From JABDGZ01 sp964483785 (GTDB taxonomy: Bacteria > Omnitrophota > Gorgyraeia > Zapsychrales > Fredricksoniimonadaceae): DNA of 25,048 nucleotides. The stretch is taken from the NCBI GenBank assembly GCA_964483785.1, contig CAZACW010000034.1:1-25048 (forward strand). Direction: 5' to 3'. A program made the translations under genes and the position numbers. This document shows, piece after piece, positions 8,461 to 14,595 of the stretch; within the stretch, counting starts at the first letter, position 1, and every line of letters begins with the position of its first letter. Below the pieces are notes generated by a model. That model did not search any database. It had not been told where the DNA came from and worked only from the letters and a program-made list of their open reading frames with translations.

Positions 8461-8762
8461 CAATTTTGAGACGTTTTCGGGACGCTCTTGAAGCTAAAAA
8501 AATTCATGTTCAAAAAATGATTTTGTTTGGTTCCTGGGCCAGAGGTACGGCTGGAGAACATAGTGATATTGACGTGGTTATTGTCTCTGAAGCGTTTAAT
8601 GGTCAAGACCTATGGTCGCGGGCCAAACTATTAGGCAGCGCGGCCGCGGCTTCTCATATTCGAGGCCCTATTCAGCCGTTGGCCCTGACTCCTGAAGAAT
8701 GGGAAGGCAAAACCAGCACCGTTTGTGAACTAGCCCAAGATGGGGAAGTGGTTGCGGTCTAA
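8439..8762 (+). CDS. MNT-type minimal nucleotidyltransferase (antitoxin of a HEPN/MNT pair)
   Basis: The 107-aa protein has the polymerase-beta-type nucleotidyltransferase signature GSWARG at residues 31-36, followed by HSDIDVVIV with the metal-binding aspartates D43 and D45. Proteins of this size are the MntA-like partners of HEPN toxins; in characterised pairs the MNT protein adds AMP units to the HEPN toxin and so inactivates it. Here the partner upstream is only a C-terminal remnant, so this antitoxin may be an orphan. ATG 8439 lies inside the remnant's frame, with AGAGG upstream. Base composition is lower in G+C than neighbouring genes, which suggests acquisition from elsewhere. Family call firm, present activity uncertain. 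Confidence 0.85.
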   Translation: MGKKDVLTILRRFRDALEAKKIHVQKMILFGSWARGTAGEHSDIDVVIVSEAFNGQDLWSRAKLLGSAAAASHIRGPIQPLALTPEEWEGKTSTVCELAQDGEVVAV

Positions 8763-8769
8763 GTTCCAG

Positions 8770-8819
8770 GAGGAATATGAAGAAAAGATATGGAGCAAAG
8801 GGGATCAATGATGGTTGAT
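8770..8819 (+). repeat. Direct repeat copy B: second, orphan copy of the msrA 3' end
   Basis: This is the partner of 8241-8290 with 45 of 50 bases identical. Read in the msrA frame it still encodes EEYEEKIWSKGDQ plus a stop, against EEYKEKIWGKVDE in msrA. It is not attached to any gene and sits 8 bases after the nucleotidyltransferase stop. Similarity fades after about 50-55 bases. Confidence 0.88.
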
Positions 8820-8909
8820 CTGCATTAAATGTCCCGCCTTAAGAAATTTTGTCTACCCGTCCTTTTTAAATTGTGTTAACATCTAAAATTCTTATGTCAG
8901 GCCTTTGAC

Positions 8910-8983
<74 letters not shown>

Positions 8984-8993
8984 TTCAATTTGC

Positions 8994-9140
8994 CCGTCGA
9001 ACCAATCGACGGTCGTGGTCTTGGTTAAGTTGCCGAAAAGTGCGGAAGGCAATAAAAAACGGTTGGAGATCTTCCTCGAGGGAAGATAACCCTTAGCTAA
9101 GATCGTCAGTTACGAGCGATGGTCACTAAGGCGTCCAACC
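8994..9140 (+). ncRNA. Candidate structured RNA of unknown class after tRNA-Ile
   Basis: Between tRNA-Ile and the coaB-like gene lie 240 bases without a gene, and 8994-9140 is an array of hairpins. The first is CCGTCGA/TCGACGG (8994-9000 with 9006-9012), the second TTGCC/GGCAA (9030-9034 with 9048-9052). A closed three-way junction follows: outer stem GGTTGGA/TCCAACC (9061-9067 with 9134-9140), arm ATCTTCC/GGAAGAT (9069-9075 with 9081-9087), and arm CCTTAG/CTAAGG (9091-9096 with 9126-9131). That last arm is extended by GATCGTC/GATGGTC (9101-9107 with 9118-9124), which needs two G-U pairs and so suits RNA on this strand. It is not SRP RNA, tmRNA or RNase P, and I recognise no riboswitch. It could be a small RNA or a leader of the downstream gene. 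Confidence 0.42.
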
Positions 9141-9224
9141 TGGTTTAAATATATCTGACGGTTGTCTGCGTGTCAAGGTTTACGTTTTCTTGGTAATGGG
9201 TCCATATCTGTGAGTTTCCCGTCC

Positions 9225-9836
9225 ATGAAAGTGCTGATCACCTGCGGCCCGACCTGGGTCAAAATCGACGATGTCCGCATCCTCAGCAATCAGTCTACCG
9301 GTGAATCGGGCCGTTTGATGGCCCTGGCCTTTCTTCGCCACGGCTGCAAGGTCACGCTGATCCAAGGGCCTGTGATCCAGCCGCCCTTCTTTAAAGGCAT
9401 CAAGATCATCAAGTACAGGTTTTTCGAAGAATTGGAGGCGCTTTTAAGCCAAGAATGCGCCCGCAAACATGATCTGATCATCCACGCCGCCGCTGTCTCA
9501 GATTTTAAACCCAAACATACCTATAAAAACAAAATCGACTCGGGCCAACCCCTGACCATTGAATTTGTCAAAACCAAAAAAATCATCAACAGCATAAAAA
9601 AAATCGCTCCGGCAAGCAGGCTGGTCGGCTTTAAATTCGAGCCGGATCTTAACGCCAAGAACATTTTTAAGCATGTCCGGCCGCTCTTGGATGGGGGGCA
9701 TTGCGATTTGGTGTGGGCCAAAACGGCCAAGGCCGGGTATCGGGCGAATATCGTCGTTCAAAACCATCACGTCCTGGCCCATGTCAGGGACAAAAAGGCC
9801 TTGGCCCAGGCCCTGGTGAAACTGCTGGCTGAATAG
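9225..9836 (+). CDS. coaB: Phosphopantothenate-cysteine ligase-like protein (CoaB domain alone)
   Basis: The 203-aa protein corresponds to the C-terminal half of the bifunctional Dfp/CoaBC enzyme, which joins cysteine to 4'-phosphopantothenate in coenzyme A synthesis. Family marks are the N-terminal nucleotide-binding segment (LITCGPTWVKIDDVRILSNQ, comparable to the usual TAGGTREPIDPVR-type motif) and the AAVSDFKP loop. KTKKI and LVGFKFE follow, with a C-terminal CDLVWAKTAKAG region. No CoaC flavoprotein half is fused or adjacent, so coaC must be elsewhere if the pathway is complete. I take ATG 9225, where homology begins. There is no obvious ribosome site; in-frame starts exist at 9210 and 9162. 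The leader upstream is the hairpin array described separately. Confidence 0.8.
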   Translation: MKVLITCGPTWVKIDDVRILSNQSTGESGRLMALAFLRHGCKVTLIQGPVIQPPFFKGIKIIKYRFFEELEALLSQECARKHDLIIHAAAVSDFKPKHTYKNKIDSGQPLTIEFVKTKKIINSIKKIAPASRLVGFKFEPDLNAKNIFKHVRPLLDGGHCDLVWAKTAKAGYRANIVVQNHHVLAHVRDKKALAQALVKLLAE

Positions 9837-9919
9837 AGAGGCGGACCCACTGCCTCCGTTGCCGTCGCGGCGCAGGGGGACCTGGGGCGTTAATCCAACT
9901 GTCAATCGAGGAGGCAAGG

Positions 9920-10546
9920 ATGAAGAAATATCTGGTCGAATTTATCGGCACCTTTTTTCTGGTCTTGGTGATCGGCTTATCCGTCGCGGGCATCGGCGCC
10001 GGCGCCATGGCGCCTTTGGCCATCGGCATGATTTTGATGGTGATGGTCTACGCGGGCGGTCATGTTTCGGGCGCGCATTATAACCCGGCCGTGACCCTGG
10101 CTGTCTGGATGAGGGGCCGCTGTGATACCAAGGACGTGCCGGGCTATATGGCCGCGCAATTTTTGGCCTCCATCCTGGCAGCACTCTTGGTCGGTTTCCT
10201 GAAAAAAGGCGAGCTGGTCGTGGCTGCTGATCCCAATATGCTCAACGCGTTTATCGTGGAGGTGGTTTTTACCTTTGCCCTGGCCTATGTGGTGCTCAAT
10301 GCCGCCACAGCCAAGGGGACGGCAGGCAATTCTTTTTATGGCCTGGCCATCGGCGCAACGGTCATGGCCTCTGCCTACGCGGCAGGCCGCATTTCCGGCG
10401 GGGTCTTTAATCCGGCCGTGGCCTTAGGGATCACCCTGATGGGCCTAAGCAAGGGCCAGATGCTGGGGGTCTTTCTCGTCGGAAATTTTGCCGGCGGGGC
10501 CTTGGCCGCTTCTGTTTTTAAATTTATCAACGGCAAGGACGGATGA
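9920..10546 (+). CDS. Aquaporin/glycerol-facilitator (MIP) family channel with unusual second NPA box
   Basis: This 208-aa inner-membrane channel has the six-helix, two-half-helix MIP fold. The first NPA box is at residues 55-57 (SGAHYNPAVTLAVW) and the second at 164-166 (SGGVFNPAVALG). MIP channels pass water, glycerol or other small neutral solutes. In nearly all of them the second box reads NPAR, the arginine forming the selectivity filter; here that position is V167, so the pore is probably wider or more permissive. The length is slightly below the usual 220-280. ATG 9920 has an AGGAGG site 5 bases upstream, and the stop overlaps the phosphofructokinase start (ATGA), so the two are co-translated. 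Substrate not assignable. Confidence 0.88.
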   Translation: MKKYLVEFIGTFFLVLVIGLSVAGIGAGAMAPLAIGMILMVMVYAGGHVSGAHYNPAVTLAVWMRGRCDTKDVPGYMAAQFLASILAALLVGFLKKGELVVAADPNMLNAFIVEVVFTFALAYVVLNAATAKGTAGNSFYGLAIGATVMASAYAAGRISGGVFNPAVALGITLMGLSKGQMLGVFLVGNFAGGALAASVFKFINGKDG

Positions 10547-11661
10547 CTTTTATGAAAAAGGTCAAACGGATAGGCATTTTGACCAGCGGCGGGGACTGCC
10601 CAGGGCTTAACGCCGTGATCCGCGCTGTGGTGAAAAAAGCGACCCAGGAACACGGCCTGGAGGTCATTGGGATCGAAGACGGCTTCGAAGGCCTGATCCA
10701 TCACAAGCATAGAAAGTTGACGTCGGAACATGTCTCCGGCATCCTCACCCTGGGCGGCACCATCTTAGGCACCTCCAACCGGGCCAATCCATATCGCTAT
10801 TCCGTCAAAAAAGGCCGCGATTTTATTTTAAAGGACGTGTCCCGCGAAGCCATTGACGGCCTGCGCCGTTTGAAGATGGACGCCTTGGTCTGCGTCGGCG
10901 GGGACGGGACCCTGACCATTGCCCAGCATCTTTTTGCCCAGGGGGTGCCGGTGGTGGGGATCCCCAAAACCATTGACAATGATGTGCGGGGGACGGAGAT
11001 CACCTTTGGTTTTGATACGGCCGTCCATATCGCCGCCGAAGGCGTTGACAGGCTGCACACCACAGCCGAATCGCATCATCGTGTGATGATCCTTGAGGTG
11101 ATGGGCCGCAGGGCCGGCTGGATCGCCCTTTATGCCGGCCTGGCCGGCGGCGGAGATATTATCCTTATTCCTGAAATCCCTTATGAGATGGACAGCATCG
11201 CGGCCGGGATCAAAAAGCGCCGCCAAAAAGGCAAACGCTTCACCATCCTGGTCATCTCCGAGGGGGCGCATCCTAAGGGCGGCAAGGCCGTGATCAGGGA
11301 AACCGTCAAGGACGCCACCGAGCCCATGCGGCTGGGAGGCATCAGTTTTTCCCTCGGCAAGGAAATCGAGAAGCGCACGGGAGTGGAGACGCGCAACGTG
11401 GTGCTGGGGCATTTGCAGCGCGGCGGTTCTCCCTCGCCGTTTGACAGGATTTTGGGCACGCAGTTAGGCGCCAAGGCCGTTGACCTGATCATGGAAGGGC
11501 ATTTCGGCTGCATGACCGCTGTGCAGGGCAATACAATCGGAAAATCCCTCTTGTCCGAAGCGGCCCGGGGCCAGAGACTGGTGCCCATCCATCATCCCTT
11601 GATAGAAACAGCCCGAAGCATGGGGACTTCATTTGGCCAGCCGCAGGCAGAAATCTGTTGA
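10543..11661 (+). CDS. pfkA: 6-phosphofructokinase (PfkA family, probably ATP-using group III)
   Basis: This enzyme phosphorylates fructose 6-phosphate to fructose 1,6-bisphosphate in glycolysis. The 372-aa sequence shows GILTSGGDCPGLNAVIRA at residues 11-28, GGDGT at 119-123, PKTIDNDV at 141-148 with catalytic D145, and MGRRAGWIA and LGHLQRGGSP-type segments. The glycine at 122 (the Gly104 position of E. coli PfkA) is the mark of ATP use, where pyrophosphate enzymes have Asp. The lysine at 142 (Gly124 in E. coli) is shared with pyrophosphate enzymes and with longer group III ATP enzymes. ATP dependence is therefore likely but not certain. The start overlaps the channel gene's stop; AAGGA lies upstream of ATG 10543. 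A second in-frame ATG is at 10552. Confidence 0.93.
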   Translation: MTFMKKVKRIGILTSGGDCPGLNAVIRAVVKKATQEHGLEVIGIEDGFEGLIHHKHRKLTSEHVSGILTLGGTILGTSNRANPYRYSVKKGRDFILKDVSREAIDGLRRLKMDALVCVGGDGTLTIAQHLFAQGVPVVGIPKTIDNDVRGTEITFGFDTAVHIAAEGVDRLHTTAESHHRVMILEVMGRRAGWIALYAGLAGGGDIILIPEIPYEMDSIAAGIKKRRQKGKRFTILVISEGAHPKGGKAVIRETVKDATEPMRLGGISFSLGKEIEKRTGVETRNVVLGHLQRGGSPSPFDRILGTQLGAKAVDLIMEGHFGCMTAVQGNTIGKSLLSEAARGQRLVPIHHPLIETARSMGTSFGQPQAEIC

Positions 11662-11685
11662 GAATACCGCCAAATATACTATAAT
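11658..11685 (+). promoter_or_regulatory. Sigma70-type promoter for tRNA-Val
   Basis: TTGAGA (11658-11663), 16 bases, then TATAAT (11680-11685), ending 16 bases before the tRNA. The -35 box overlaps the pfkA stop codon. Confidence 0.7.
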
Positions 11686-11701
11686 AGGCGACTTAGCCGA
11701 A

Positions 11702-11778
11702 GGACTCATGGCTCAGTTGGTTAGAGCGTCGCCCTCACATGGCGAAGGTCGAAGGTTCAAATCCTTCTGAGTCCACCA
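11702..11778 (+). tRNA. tRNA-Val (anticodon CAC), CCA encoded
   Basis: A full cloverleaf: acceptor GGACTCA with TGAGTCC, anticodon stem TCGCC/GGCGA around loop CTCACAT (anticodon CAC, reads GUG), and T arm GAAGG-TTCAAAT-CCTTC. Discriminator A at 11775 is followed by CCA in the DNA, unlike the tRNA-Ile in this window. A run of seven T's follows at 11782-11788 and may help end transcription. Confidence 0.95.
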
Positions 11779-11811
11779 GATCTTTTTTTCCTATTGAGAC
11801 CAAGGGGACCG

Positions 11812-12543
11812 ATGACGGTGGCAGGACAAAACCTGAAAGACCAGATCCGCAAGCTCGTCGAACTTCAGGTCATGGACGAGGAGATATTCCGTTTCAGACG
11901 CGAACTGCGCGAGAAGCCTGCCGAACTTGAAGCCTTAAAAAGCGAATTTGAGTCCAAGAAGGCCAAATTCAAGGCCCTGGAAGACAAATTAAAGGCCGTC
12001 CAGGTCGCCCAAAAGGAATTGGAGCTTGATTTAAAATCCAAGGAAGACGCCATTGCCAAGGCGGATATGTCCTTGAGCCAGCTTAAGACCAACAAGGAAT
12101 ACCAGGCCCGCCTGCTCGAAATCGAGAACATGAAGGCGGATGAGTCCATCGTCGAGGAGAAGATCCTCTTAGGGTATGACGCCGTGGACGCGGCCAAAAA
12201 AGCGCTGGACGCGGAAAAAGCCGTGGTCCTTCAGTACGAAAAGGACTTTAGCGCCAAGAAAAAGCAGGTCGACGACGATGTGGCGGTGATCCAGGACCAG
12301 CTGAAGGTGAAGGAGTCCCAGCGCGCCCGCGTCGCCCCCGAGGTGAGGCCGGATTTTTTAAGCCGCTATGAGCGCATTTTAAAGAACAAGGACGGCTTAG
12401 GCATCGTCAAGGTGGCGGACCACACCTGCGGCGGCTGTTACATGCATTTGACGGAGCAGGTGCTCAATGAGCTGCGCAAATACGAGGAGCTCATTGCCTG
12501 CGACATGTGCGCCAGGATCCTGTACCTGGCCGATGATCTATGA
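11812..12543 (+). CDS. Coiled-coil protein with C-terminal C4 zinc ribbon (zf-RING_7 family)
   Basis: The 243-aa protein is a long charged coiled coil (residues about 5-175, rich in K, E, A, with LKxxKEYQARLLEIENMKADE in the middle) followed by a compact zinc ribbon (HTCGGCYMHLTEQ ... ACDMCARILYL) with four cysteines in two CxxC pairs. This is the PF02591 layout, also found in Helicobacter HP0958, which binds RNA and affects flagellar gene expression. Function in most bacteria is unknown, though nucleic-acid binding is plausible. ATG 11812 has AAGGGGA upstream; a TTG at 11794 gives a longer form without homology. The stop overlaps the rnhA start (ATGA), so the two are co-translated and both precede the RNase P RNA gene. 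Confidence 0.85.
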   Translation: MTVAGQNLKDQIRKLVELQVMDEEIFRFRRELREKPAELEALKSEFESKKAKFKALEDKLKAVQVAQKELELDLKSKEDAIAKADMSLSQLKTNKEYQARLLEIENMKADESIVEEKILLGYDAVDAAKKALDAEKAVVLQYEKDFSAKKKQVDDDVAVIQDQLKVKESQRARVAPEVRPDFLSRYERILKNKDGLGIVKVADHTCGGCYMHLTEQVLNELRKYEELIACDMCARILYLADDL

Positions 12544-12995
12544 AACTGGAGATTTTTACCGACGGCGGATGCTCGGGCAATCCAGGGCCGGCCGCCATCG
12601 GCGTGGTCATTAAAAAAGGGGCCAAGACCTTAAAGACCATGTCCCGCTTCATCGGGGAAGGCACCAACAATATCGCGGAATACACGGCCCTGATCGCGGC
12701 CCTGCAGGAAGCGCTGATCTTGAAGGCCGATGAGGTCAGTGTGGCGACGGACAGCGAATGGATGTGCCGGCAGGTCAACGGCGACTACGCAGTCAAGCAT
12801 GAAAACATCAAGCCGCTGTTTGAGCAGGTCAAGCATTTGGCTTCAGGTTTTAAATCGTTTCGGATCAGGCATGTGCCGCGCGCCCAGAACAGCGAGGCGG
12901 ACGCCCTGGTCCGCGCAGTCTTGAAAAAGCAGTCCAAGGATGGCCGCTGCGATGCCCATGGCGTTGCAGAGGAAAGTCCGAGCTCCACAGGATGA
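12540..12995 (+). CDS. rnhA: Ribonuclease HI whose 3' end overlaps the RNase P RNA gene
   Basis: RNase HI cuts the RNA strand of RNA:DNA hybrids, for example R-loops and primers. The 151-aa protein carries the four catalytic acids: D8 in IFTDGGCSGNPGP, E47 in NNIAEYTAL, D71 in ATDSEW and D121 in NSEADALV. The fold ends by about residue 128. The remaining residues (KKQSKDGRCDAHGVAEESPSSTG) are encoded by DNA that is also the 5' part of rnpB, so the tail sequence is dictated by the RNA gene: EESPSS is the translation of the conserved GAGGAAAGTCCGAGCTCC. The gene is coupled to the zinc-ribbon gene upstream by an ATGA overlap. Catalytic assignment is firm; the tail's role, if any, is unknown. Confidence 0.93.
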   Translation: MKLEIFTDGGCSGNPGPAAIGVVIKKGAKTLKTMSRFIGEGTNNIAEYTALIAALQEALILKADEVSVATDSEWMCRQVNGDYAVKHENIKPLFEQVKHLASGFKSFRIRHVPRAQNSEADALVRAVLKKQSKDGRCDAHGVAEESPSSTG

Positions 12996-13265
12996 TGCAT
13001 CCCGGTAATGCGGGACTGGGCCATTGGTGCCGCAAGGCACAGATGGCCCAAGGATCAGAGCTACAGTGACGATGCTTCCTTATATTAGGGAAGAGTGAAA
13101 CGAGCAATCTCTGCATGGAGCAATGCCAAATAGGAGAAGAGGGCTGAATCCGGCCCGCCACGATTCTCGGGTAGGCTGCCAGATACCCCGCCAACAGGCA
13201 GGGTGTTAGTCGAATGGCCATCACCCCTTAAAAAGGGCAACAGAACTCGGCTTATTGACTGCTGT
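12926..13265 (+). ncRNA. rnpB: RNase P RNA, bacterial class A
   Basis: This is the catalytic RNA that matures tRNA 5' ends. Universal motifs are present in order: GAGGAAAGTCCGAGCT (5' P4 strand region), GGAGCAATGCCAAATAGGAG, GGGTAGGCTGCCAGA, and ACAGAACTCGGCTTA (3' P4 strand and end). The closing P1 stem pairs AGCAGTC (12928-12934) with GACTGCT (13257-13263), which sets the limits to within a few bases. About 68 bases at the 5' end lie inside rnhA. I see no convincing promoter just upstream within rnhA, so it may be processed from the operon transcript. A REP-like palindrome begins directly after the 3' end. Confidence 0.95.
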
Positions 13266-13267
13266 TT

Positions 13268-13332
13268 TAAATAGGGACAGCGCCCTATATTATTTTATGA
13301 ATACGCTGTAAATAGGGCGCTGTCCCTATTTA
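13268..13332. repeat. 65-bp REP-like palindrome
   Basis: Perfect 21-bp inverted arms (13268-13288 and 13312-13332; core AAATAGGGACAGCGCCCTAT) surround a 23-base AT-rich spacer. The arms share AAATAGGG and AGCGCCCTAT with the ends of the foldback element at 6837-7098, so both belong to one repeat family. Palindromes of this style are typical of REP elements moved by Y1/RAYT-type transposases; no transposase gene is in this window. It sits exactly between the rnpB 3' end and the yebC ribosome site. Confidence 0.85.
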
Positions 13333-13350
13333 TTAGAGGAGGTTGTGGCC

Positions 13351-14106
13351 ATGTCAGGTCATTCAAAGTGGGCCAAGATCAAGCATAAAAAAGGCGCGGA
13401 AGACGCCAAGCGCGGAGCTTTGTTCACCAAGCTCAGCAAGGAAATCACCGCGGCGGCCAAGGAAAAGGGCGGCAATATCGAGACGAATTTCCGCCTGCGC
13501 GCGGCCGTGGCCCGGGCCCGGGAATACAATATGCCCCAAAACAATGTCGAGAACGCCATCAAGAAGGGCACCGGCGAAATCCCCGGCATTGTTTTCGAGA
13601 ATGTCACTTTTGACGCGCGTTTGGGCGCGGTGGCCATCCTGATCGAGGGCCTGACCGACAACAAAAACCGCACCACGGCGGAGATCCGCAATCTGCTGGG
13701 CAAGAAAGGCGCGGCCCTGGCCGGCGCCGGCTCATCCGCCCGCCTCTTTACCAAGAAAGGCTATTTGATCATCGACAAGTCCAAGGCCGGCGAGGACGCG
13801 GTGATCGAGGCCGCCCTGGAAGCCGGGGCCGAGGATGTCAAGACCGAGAGCGACGGGTACGAAGTGTATTGCGAGGCGACCCAATTGGAAGCGGTGAAAA
13901 ACGCCCTCAATGCCAAAAAGATCGAGACCGCCTCGGCGGAAGTGACCATGGTCCCGGACCCCAATTCCGTCGTGGCCGTCGAAGGCCATGACGCCAGGAA
14001 CATCCTGGGGCTCATCGAGGCCCTGGAAGAGCATGAGGACATCCAGAACGTGTACGCCAATTTTGACATCTCCGACGAGGAAATGGCCAAGATTTCCGCT
14101 GAATAA
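13351..14106 (+). CDS. yebC: YebC/PmpR family protein (translation factor or transcriptional regulator)
   Basis: The 251-aa cytosolic protein opens with the family signature MSGHSKWAKIKHKKGAEDAKRG. It continues with ARAREYNMPQNNVENAIKKGTGE, LTDNKNRTTAEIRN and VPDPNSVVAVEG, giving the usual three-domain length of about 245. Members have been described as DNA-binding regulators and, more recently, as factors that relieve ribosome stalling on proline-rich stretches. I use ATG 13351 because AGAGGAGG lies 8 bases upstream and all homologues begin MSGHSKW; a GTG at 13345 would be only 2 bases from that site. It leads the ruvC-ruvA run, a frequent arrangement in bacteria (yebC-ruvC-ruvA-ruvB). Confidence 0.95.
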   Translation: MSGHSKWAKIKHKKGAEDAKRGALFTKLSKEITAAAKEKGGNIETNFRLRAAVARAREYNMPQNNVENAIKKGTGEIPGIVFENVTFDARLGAVAILIEGLTDNKNRTTAEIRNLLGKKGAALAGAGSSARLFTKKGYLIIDKSKAGEDAVIEAALEAGAEDVKTESDGYEVYCEATQLEAVKNALNAKKIETASAEVTMVPDPNSVVAVEGHDARNILGLIEALEEHEDIQNVYANFDISDEEMAKISAE

Positions 14107-14109
14107 GCT

Positions 14110-14595
14110 ATGCGTATCATCGGCATCGATCCCGGCCTGCGGATCACGGGTTACGGCGTGATCGAGGTCAACCCAGCCGGCGTCAAGGTCCTTGAGGCCG
14201 GCACCATCACACCTGCCTCTCAAATCCCTTTGGAACAGCGTTTGCAGAAAATCCACGGCCATCTTGCGGGCCTGTTAAGAAGCCATCATCCGGATATCAT
14301 GGTCCTGGAAAAATTGTACGCGCACCATCGGCATCCGGCCACAGCGCCCTTGCTTGGGCATGTGCGCGGGGTGATCTGCCTTTGCGCGGCCCAGGAACAT
14401 GTCCAGCTTTGCGAGCAAAGCGTCAAGCGCGTGCGCAAGGCCCTGCTGGGCAACGGCAATGCCTCGAAAGGGCAGATGCAGGAATTTGTCAAAAGACTAT
14501 TGAAGATCAAGTCCCCAGGGTTTACATTAGATGCCAGTGACGCGCTGGGCCTGGCCCTGGGGCAGGCCCGCATGATGCGCCTTCAAGTGCTATGA
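14110..14595 (+). CDS. ruvC: Holliday junction resolvase RuvC
   Basis: RuvC cuts four-way DNA junctions in recombination and repair. The 161-aa sequence has the RNase H-like active site: D7 in IIGIDPGLRITGYG, E67 in IMVLEKLYAHH, and D141 and D144 in TLDASDALGLAL. The length matches the family (about 160-175). It starts 3 bases after the yebC stop with little ribosome-site signal, which suggests translation coupled to yebC, and its stop overlaps the ruvA ATG (ATGA at 14592-14595). Confidence 0.95.
   Translation: MRIIGIDPGLRITGYGVIEVNPAGVKVLEAGTITPASQIPLEQRLQKIHGHLAGLLRSHHPDIMVLEKLYAHHRHPATAPLLGHVRGVICLCAAQEHVQLCEQSVKRVRKALLGNGNASKGQMQEFVKRLLKIKSPGFTLDASDALGLALGQARMMRLQVL

Noticed and set aside
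8994..9140. SRP (4.5S) RNA, 6S RNA or tmRNA
   Set aside because: There is no GGAAG-AGCAGCC domain IV, no single long hairpin with a central bubble, no tRNA-like ends and no tag reading frame. A GGAA between C and G at 9044-9047 is present but lacks the flanking SRP loop.
9162..9224. Longer start for the coaB-like gene
   Set aside because: The extra 21 residues have no similarity to the family and run back to just after the hairpin array; homology begins at the methionine of 9225.
13268..13332. REP palindrome as the rnpB terminator
   Set aside because: No T-run follows the right arm, and its sequence matches the ends of the element at 6837-7098, so repeat origin explains it better. It could still affect transcript ends.
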